Positions 59,253 through 64,000 of a stretch of DNA of 64,000 nucleotides are shown here, in pieces; position 1 is the stretch's first letter, and the number at the start of each line of letters is the position of its first letter. Origin of the DNA: Bacteroidota bacterium (GTDB taxonomy: Bacteria; Bacteroidota; Bacteroidia; Cytophagales; Cyclobacteriaceae). Below the pieces are notes generated by a model. The model was not told the DNA's origin, made no database searches, and saw only the letters and a list, made by a program, of their open reading frames with translations. The translations under genes were made by a program, and so were the position numbers. The stretch covers positions 186,001 through 250,000 of the forward strand of contig JAEYWY010000017.1 in assembly GCA_023428695.1 (NCBI GenBank). The letters are read 5' to 3'.

Positions 59253-60245
59253 GTGGGATCTCCTAATTTCATAGACTACGTTAAGTTCTGTTCGCGATCC
59301 GGTCGCGGCGGTGCCGGCTTTCTGCATTTTCACAGGGAAAAGTTCATTCAGAAAGGCGGACCGGATGGCGGTAATGGTGGCCGTGGCGGGCACGTTATCC
59401 TTCGCGGGAATTCACAGCACTGGACGCTGCTCCATCTTAAATATCGCAAACACGTAATTGCCGGTGATGGTAATCCCGGCGAAGAACAAGACCGCACGGG
59501 CGCTGATGGGAAAGACGAAATAATTGATGTTCCGTTGGGCACGGTAGCTAAGAACGCCGACACCGGACAAGTCATTTGTGAAATCACCGAGCATAACCAG
59601 CGCGTTATACTCACAGCGGGCGGACGCGGCGGAAAAGGCAACGCACATTTCGCGACGTCGACGAATCAGGCACCGCAATACGCGCAACCCGGTGAACCCG
59701 GCAAGGAGGAATGGATTGTTCTTGAACTGAAACTGCTTGCAGACGTCGGCCTTGTGGGATTTCCGAACGCCGGAAAGTCAACGCTGCTGTCTGTCATTTC
59801 TGCGGCGAAACCAAAGATCGCCGACTACCCATTCACAACACTCACACCCAATCTCGGTGTAGTGTCGTATCGCGACGACCGCTCATTTGTTGTGGCTGAT
59901 ATTCCTGGTATTATCGAAGGCGCTGCAGAAGGCAAGGGTCTCGGGATCCGATTTTTGCGCCACATTGAACGGAATTCGTTACTCCTCTTTCTTATACCTG
60001 CTGATGCCAAAGACATTCGCGAAGAGTACCGGATCTTGCTTAATGAGCTAAAAAAATACAATCCGGAACTACTTGACAAAAGAAGGGTGTTGGCAATATC
60101 AAAATCCGATATGCTCGATGACGAACTCAAAACAGCTATCGCAAAAGAACTCCCGGAGGACATTCCCTCGATATTTATTTCAGCGATTACGCAACAGGGC
60201 CTTGTCGAACTGAAGGATCTGCTATGGAAACACCTTCATAACTAA
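59253..60245 (+). CDS. obg: GTPase Obg (CgtA)
   Basis: 330 residues from GTG at 59253, two bases after adk; an ATG at 59217 inside adk is in frame but the added 12 residues are not conserved. Obg-fold N-terminus (NFIDYVKFCSRSGRGGAGFL, GGPDGGNGGRGGHVILRG), then the G domain: VGFPNAGKSTLLSV, VADIPGIIEGAAEGKGLGIR, and AISKSDML for base recognition. No OCT extension. Works in 50S ribosome assembly and stress response. Confidence 0.96.
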   Translation: MGSPNFIDYVKFCSRSGRGGAGFLHFHREKFIQKGGPDGGNGGRGGHVILRGNSQHWTLLHLKYRKHVIAGDGNPGEEQDRTGADGKDEIIDVPLGTVAKNADTGQVICEITEHNQRVILTAGGRGGKGNAHFATSTNQAPQYAQPGEPGKEEWIVLELKLLADVGLVGFPNAGKSTLLSVISAAKPKIADYPFTTLTPNLGVVSYRDDRSFVVADIPGIIEGAAEGKGLGIRFLRHIERNSLLLFLIPADAKDIREEYRILLNELKKYNPELLDKRRVLAISKSDMLDDELKTAIAKELPEDIPSIFISAITQQGLVELKDLLWKHLHN

Positions 60246-60257
60246 AATTCCGGATTT

Positions 60258-60272
60258 GTGCCACAATGGCAC
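60258..60272 (+). other. Inverted repeat upstream of grpE
   Basis: GTGCCA (60258-60263), CAA, TGGCAC (60267-60272), 77 bases before the grpE ATG. No T run, so a terminator for obg is unlikely. It could be a heat-shock control element; neither CIRCE nor a sigma-54 pattern fits. Confidence 0.35.
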
Positions 60273-60348
60273 GAATACACCTTTGGCAAAGTTGTTGACA
60301 TTTGCGGTTTATTCATTTTAGAGCCTTAATCAAAGCCTTATACAAGTA

Positions 60349-60906
60349 ATGGAAAACAAAGAACAACGAGAAGCTGCGAAGAATACTGAGGAACAAGTGA
60401 AGGAGAGTACCGTAGAAACGGCAGAAAACCTGTCAGAAAATCAGGAAGAAGGCGAGAAAAATGAACATCTGAAACTTCAGAATGAACTTGCCGAGCAAAA
60501 GGATAAATACCTCCGGCTTTATTCGGAATTCGAAAACTTCCGCCGCCGCACGGCAAAAGAGAAAATTGAAATGGTTCAATCGGCAAACGAAGAACTGATT
60601 CGTGCACTATTGCCGGTGGTTGATGATTTTGATCGGGCCGAGAAAGCATTCAAAGACACAAAGGACAAAGAACTTGAAGGCATTTTCCTGATCCAGAATA
60701 AGCTTAAGAAAGTGCTTGAACAATATGGCGTAAAGGCAATGACGATTGAATCAGGAACCGCATTCGATTCAGATTTTCATGAGGCCATTACGCAAATTCC
60801 TGCACCTGACGAAAAACTCAAGGGTAAGATCGTCGACGTTGTGGAGAAGGGCTATTTGCTGAATGATAAGGTAATAAGGTTTGCAAAAGTGGTCGTAGGA
60901 AGCTAG
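60349..60906 (+). CDS. grpE: Nucleotide-exchange factor GrpE
   Basis: Releases ADP from DnaK. 185 residues: acidic coiled-coil N-terminus (residues 1-60, QEEGEKNEHLKLQNELAEQK), LRLYSEFENFRRRTAKEKIE, LLPVVDDFDRAEKAF, then the beta-rich head with AITQIPAPDEKLKGKIVDVV and GYLLNDKVIRFAKVVV. dnaJ follows 22 bases later; dnaK is elsewhere. Confidence 0.96.
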   Translation: MENKEQREAAKNTEEQVKESTVETAENLSENQEEGEKNEHLKLQNELAEQKDKYLRLYSEFENFRRRTAKEKIEMVQSANEELIRALLPVVDDFDRAEKAFKDTKDKELEGIFLIQNKLKKVLEQYGVKAMTIESGTAFDSDFHEAITQIPAPDEKLKGKIVDVVEKGYLLNDKVIRFAKVVVGS

Positions 60907-60928
60907 CGCGACCTCCAAAGTCAATAGG

Positions 60929-62047
60929 ATGAGCACAAAAAGAGATTTTTACGAGATACTGGGTGTTAGCAGGACAGCCTCGCCGGAAGAAATAAAAAAG
61001 GCATACCGGAAGGTTGCAATACAATATCACCCGGACAAAAACCCGGGCAACAAGGAAGCGGAGGAGAAGTTCAAGGAAGCAGCGGAAGCTTACGAAGTGT
61101 TAAGCGACGCCGAGAAACGTGAGCGCTATGACCGTTATGGCCATTCCAGAAATGGCGGCGGATACGGTGGTCACCACATGAATATGGAGGATATCTTCAG
61201 CCAGTTTGGCGACATATTCGGCGGAGGCAGCCCGTTCGATAGCTTTTTCGGTGGGGGCGGCAGTCGCACCGGCAGGAGACAACGCAAAGGTTCTAACCTT
61301 CGCATCAAACTCAAGCTGACGCTGGAAGAGATCGCTCATGGTGTTGAGAAGAAAATCAAGGTGAACCGGCTCGTTCAGGCGGACGGTGTTACATACAAAA
61401 CCTGCCCGACGTGCCAGGGTGCTGGTCAGGTTCGCAAGGTTGTCAATACAATGCTCGGGCAGATGGTGTCAACAACTACTTGCTCGGTCTGTAGCGGTAG
61501 TGGCCAGATCCTTGACAAGAGGCCATCAGGTGTTGACAGCTCCGGCCTCGTTTCCCGTGAGGAAGTGATCTCGATAAAGATTCCGGCGGGCGTGAGCGAA
61601 GGAATGCAACTCGCGATGAGCGGCAAAGGAAACGATGCTCCCGGTGGTGGTATTCCCGGCGACCTGCTAATTGTCATTGAGGAACATGAAGATAAAAACC
61701 TGAAACGCGATGGCAACAACCTGATTTACGATCTCTATATCAGTTTCATCGATGCCGCCCTCGGCACAACGGTGGAGATACCCAGCGTCGGTGGAAATGT
61801 AAAAATCAAAATAGAAGCGGGCACGCAGAGCGGAAAAATTCTGCGACTACGAGGAAAAGGTCTCAAGGATGTGAACGGTTATGAGACCGGCGATCAGCTT
61901 ATTTACGTAAACGTTTGGACGCCGAAAAAACTCACATCCGAAGAAAAGGCTGCACTGGAGAGTCTGCGTCACTCACCGAACTTCCATCCGAATCCAGGAG
62001 CGAACGAAAAAGGATTTTTTGAGCGGATGAAGGAGTTTTTCAACTAG
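60929..62047 (+). CDS. dnaJ: Chaperone DnaJ with one zinc site
   Basis: DnaK co-chaperone, 372 residues. J domain (residues 4-68, with HPD in YHPDKNPGNKEAEEKFKEA), a Gly/Phe-rich region (75-120), a Cys-rich region, and a C-terminal substrate domain. The standard four CxxCxGxG repeats are reduced to two: CPTCQGAG (159-166) and CSVCSGSG (185-192). At the places of repeats 1 and 4 the sequence reads LVQADGVTYKT and KRPSGVDSS, with no Cys. By the E. coli scheme repeats 1 and 4 form zinc site I and repeats 2 and 3 form site II, so site I is lost and II is kept. The rest of the protein is full length and looks functional. Confidence 0.95.
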   Translation: MSTKRDFYEILGVSRTASPEEIKKAYRKVAIQYHPDKNPGNKEAEEKFKEAAEAYEVLSDAEKRERYDRYGHSRNGGGYGGHHMNMEDIFSQFGDIFGGGSPFDSFFGGGGSRTGRRQRKGSNLRIKLKLTLEEIAHGVEKKIKVNRLVQADGVTYKTCPTCQGAGQVRKVVNTMLGQMVSTTTCSVCSGSGQILDKRPSGVDSSGLVSREEVISIKIPAGVSEGMQLAMSGKGNDAPGGGIPGDLLIVIEEHEDKNLKRDGNNLIYDLYISFIDAALGTTVEIPSVGGNVKIKIEAGTQSGKILRLRGKGLKDVNGYETGDQLIYVNVWTPKKLTSEEKAALESLRHSPNFHPNPGANEKGFFERMKEFFN

Positions 62048-62069
62048 TCCGGTAACAATTTTGTCAACG

Positions 62070-62105
62070 CCCCCGTATAGCATAAGATTGGGGGTTTCTT
62101 TTTTT
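62070..62105 (+). terminator. Terminator after dnaJ
   Basis: CCCCC (62070-62074) pairs with GGGGG (62090-62094) across a 15-base loop, followed by TTTCTTTTTTT. The stem is short but pure GC, and the tail is long. Confidence 0.7.
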
Positions 62106-62168
62106 GGCAAAACGTGCTAAAAACTTACACCCCGCAACTCAATCGGTTTGAGATCGTAATTATTCAGC

Positions 62169-63068
62169 ATGCGGAGAAAGATTCTGTTTACATGGGGTGC
62201 GATTGCGCTGGCGGTAACGGGTTTTGGACAGATTAAGAAACAATTTACGGTGGAGGATGCTCCATCTTGCGAGGCGATACGTCTCAACCTCAAGGCTAAC
62301 AGCGGAAACTGCCACATTAAGCCCAGCCAGGAATCCGACATCCTCAACGTTTTCAGCAATCAGACAGAAAGCGCTTACTCGCATAATTTCAGGAAAGAAG
62401 TTGTTGGCAAGATTTGCGAAGTCTCCCTGAACCTGGAGGAAGTACAATCCGAAAGCTTTGGTCAAACCATCTCAACGCGCTTCTTCGGAACCTCGAACAA
62501 TTCCTCAAGTAACAAGATCTGGAAGATGTACCTGACCGAAGCGAAGCCGTACTACCTCGAACTGGATTATGGCATCGGGAACGCAAATGTCGACTTGTCG
62601 GGATTGTCGATTAAGAAACTGAAAATAAATACTGCGAGTGCCGATGTCGTTGTAGGCTACTTTTCGGCACTGGAGAATCAGATCGAAATGGATACCTTTT
62701 CCGTGAAGGTTGATGTCGGCTCAGTTAATGTTAAGAACCTTAGCCTGGCAAAAACGAGAAACCTCCTCGCGGATGTAGGCTTTGGGACAATGATCCTCGA
62801 TTTTACAAACAAGCCTTTGGTTGGAACACGCGTTAAGGGCAGTGTCGGCGCGGGTAATCTCGTTATTATTCTGCCGGCGCAAGACATTCCCGTGCTCGTC
62901 AAAATCAAAGACTCCTGGCTCTGCTCTGTCAAGATGCCCTCATATCTGAAGAAAGTGAGCGCCAACACCTTTGCCAACGCTGCATATTCGCCAGAATCTA
63001 AAAATCCTCTGGTATTTGACCTTGATGTTTCGTTAGGAAACATCATATTTAAGGAATCCAGAAACTAG
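62169..63068 (+). CDS. Exported beta-rich protein (DUF4097/toastrack-like)
   Basis: 299 residues with signal peptide (about 1-20, MRRKILFTWGAIALAVTGFG). It is rich in alternating short strands (YYLELDYGIGNANVDLSGLS, KIKLKINTASADVVVG-like, SVGAGNLVIILP), which resembles the DUF4097/LiaF-type adhesin-like beta-solenoid; inference from pattern only. No catalytic motif. It follows the dnaJ terminator by about 70 bases and precedes the ABC transporter ATPase gene. Confidence 0.7.
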   Translation: MRRKILFTWGAIALAVTGFGQIKKQFTVEDAPSCEAIRLNLKANSGNCHIKPSQESDILNVFSNQTESAYSHNFRKEVVGKICEVSLNLEEVQSESFGQTISTRFFGTSNNSSSNKIWKMYLTEAKPYYLELDYGIGNANVDLSGLSIKKLKINTASADVVVGYFSALENQIEMDTFSVKVDVGSVNVKNLSLAKTRNLLADVGFGTMILDFTNKPLVGTRVKGSVGAGNLVIILPAQDIPVLVKIKDSWLCSVKMPSYLKKVSANTFANAAYSPESKNPLVFDLDVSLGNIIFKESRN

Positions 63069-63141
63069 CGCTGATTTTAACCAATGCTGTAATTTCCGCG
63101 GGTGATCTGGATACTTATTTCAGGTCATAAAATTCCAGCCT

Positions 63142-64000
63142 GTGGACGCATTAATTACCAGGAACGTCACTAAACGTTATACCAATCACATTGCGTTAAA
63201 CGACGTTTCCGTAACCATTCCCCAGAAATCAATTTACGGTCTTCTCGGCCCTAACGGGGCAGGGAAAACAACCCTGATCCGGATTATCAACCAGATCATC
63301 AACGCCGACGCCGGAGAAATCTCCATTTTCGGGGAACCCCTCAGTCCAAAACACATTGGAACGATCGGCTACCTTCCCGAGGAAAGAGGTCTGTACAAGA
63401 AGCTCAAGGTGGGCGAACAACTCACCTACTTCGCAGAATTGAAGGGGCTTGACAGAAAAACCGCCGTAGAGAAAAGTAAGACATGGATCAGGAAGTTTGA
63501 CCTTGCCGACTGGTGGACCAAAAAGGTTGAAGATTTGAGTAAGGGTATGGCTCAAAAGGTGCAGTTCATCAGCACCATCATGCACGAACCCAAACTCATC
63601 ATACTCGACGAGCCGTTTTCCGGATTCGATCCTGTAAACGCGCAACTGATAACCCGCGAAATACTCGAATTGAAGGAAAAGGGAAGCACCATCATTTTCT
63701 CGACGCACCGCATGGAAACGGTGGAGAACCTGTGCGATCATATTGCCCTCATAAACAAATCGACCAAGATACTCGAGGGATCGAAAAAGCAGGTGAAGGA
63801 TCAGTTTCGCTCCAACACGTATATCGTAGAACATCGCGGTGTTTTTAACGTACGCGACGACCGTTTCGAAATCAGCGAACGAAAAACGCTCGAGGAAAAT
63901 TTCTTTCAGTCTATTCTGAAAACGAAGGGAGACGTGAACCCCAACCAATTGATTCGCGATCTGACGGAAGTAACCGAAGTCCATACCTTCATCGAAAAAC
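63142..64000 (+). CDS. ABC transporter ATP-binding protein (3' partial, NatA-like)
   Basis: The frame opens at GTG (63142) and is uninterrupted to the end of the window, 286 codons. Seen: Walker A GLLGPNGAGKTTL, GTIGYLPEERGLYKK (Q-loop region), signature DLSKGMAQKVQF, Walker B LIILDEPFSGFDP, and IIFSTHRMETVE (H-loop). After the ATPase core there is a C-terminal extension (from VEHRGVFNVRDD) like that of the NatA/YhaQ exporters, which drive Na+ or a drug out with an ABC-2 permease; that permease probably follows outside the window. Substrate unknown. Confidence 0.92.
   Translation, partial: MDALITRNVTKRYTNHIALNDVSVTIPQKSIYGLLGPNGAGKTTLIRIINQIINADAGEISIFGEPLSPKHIGTIGYLPEERGLYKKLKVGEQLTYFAELKGLDRKTAVEKSKTWIRKFDLADWWTKKVEDLSKGMAQKVQFISTIMHEPKLIILDEPFSGFDPVNAQLITREILELKEKGSTIIFSTHRMETVENLCDHIALINKSTKILEGSKKQVKDQFRSNTYIVEHRGVFNVRDDRFEISERKTLEENFFQSILKTKGDVNPNQLIRDLTEVTEVHTFIEK

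Noticed and set aside
60258..60300. CIRCE or sigma-54 site upstream of grpE-dnaJ
   Set aside because: The inverted repeat is too short for CIRCE, and the TGGCAC is not followed by GC at the required ten-base spacing.

Overview
This window looks like a chromosomal segment of a Bacteroidota bacterium, probably order Cytophagales (inference). The grounds are a type IX secretion C-terminal signal, the promoter pattern TTTG-N19-TAnnTTTG (three full matches, several -7-only matches), a short archaeal/eukaryote-type prolyl-tRNA synthetase, families typical of the phylum (DUF4837, DUF4292, DUF5522, DUF1287, DUF1599, a BT_3928-type DoxX protein, WG repeats, an epimerase-type threonine dehydrogenase), few visible Shine-Dalgarno sequences and frequent GTG/TTG starts. 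I see no rRNA, tRNA, CRISPR array, insertion sequence, prophage or replication origin.

Layout. 1-6.4 kb: end of pdhA, a TPR membrane protein with ribH, icd, a CAP-domain protein, a small conserved protein and sucD. 5.5-8.7 kb: a minus-strand operon of a CHASE2 sensor without an output domain and two tandem FecR-like paralogues. 8.7-12.3 kb: meaB, a DUF5522 protein, a substrate-binding lipoprotein and a DUF4837 lipoprotein. 12.4-15.5 kb: tatA-gatA-LysM lytic transglycosylase behind a consensus promoter. 15.6-21.8 kb: an envelope operon (flippase, sugar nucleotidyltransferase, TPR protein, DUF4292 lipoprotein, EnvC-like factor). 21.8-27.4 kb: an enoyl-CoA hydratase, a T9SS cargo protein, threonine dehydrogenase, a small proline-rich protein and kbl.

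27.4-37.3 kb: folP, cdaA (c-di-AMP synthase) and a secreted WD40-caspase-like protein form one apparent operon, divergent from DUF1599-DoxX-aroK; then a FadL-like barrel and a Tyr/Gly/Ser-rich exported protein. 37.4-44.2 kb: proS, nfeD-floA, a repeat-rich gap, a WG-repeat protein and a coiled-coil membrane protein. 44.3-55.7 kb: maeB, an M28 peptidase, gcvP, a three-copy tandem repeat, a CHASE3/GAF sensor with no output domain, sdaA and small genes. 55.8-64 kb: upp, an M42-like peptidase, DUF1287, hpt, adk, obg, grpE, dnaJ, an exported protein and the start of an ABC transporter ATPase that runs off the window.

Together: central carbon enzymes (PDH, ICD, SucD, MaeB-PTA), threonine to glycine to one-carbon flux (TDH, KBL, GcvP) with serine deamination (SdaA), purine/pyrimidine salvage (Upp, Hpt, Adk), envelope remodelling, and several exported or membrane sensor-like proteins with no recognised output. 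The items I find most worth following are the CHASE2/FecR-like operon, the WD40-caspase in the c-di-AMP operon, the DnaJ that has lost one zinc site, and the roughly 123-bp tandem repeat.
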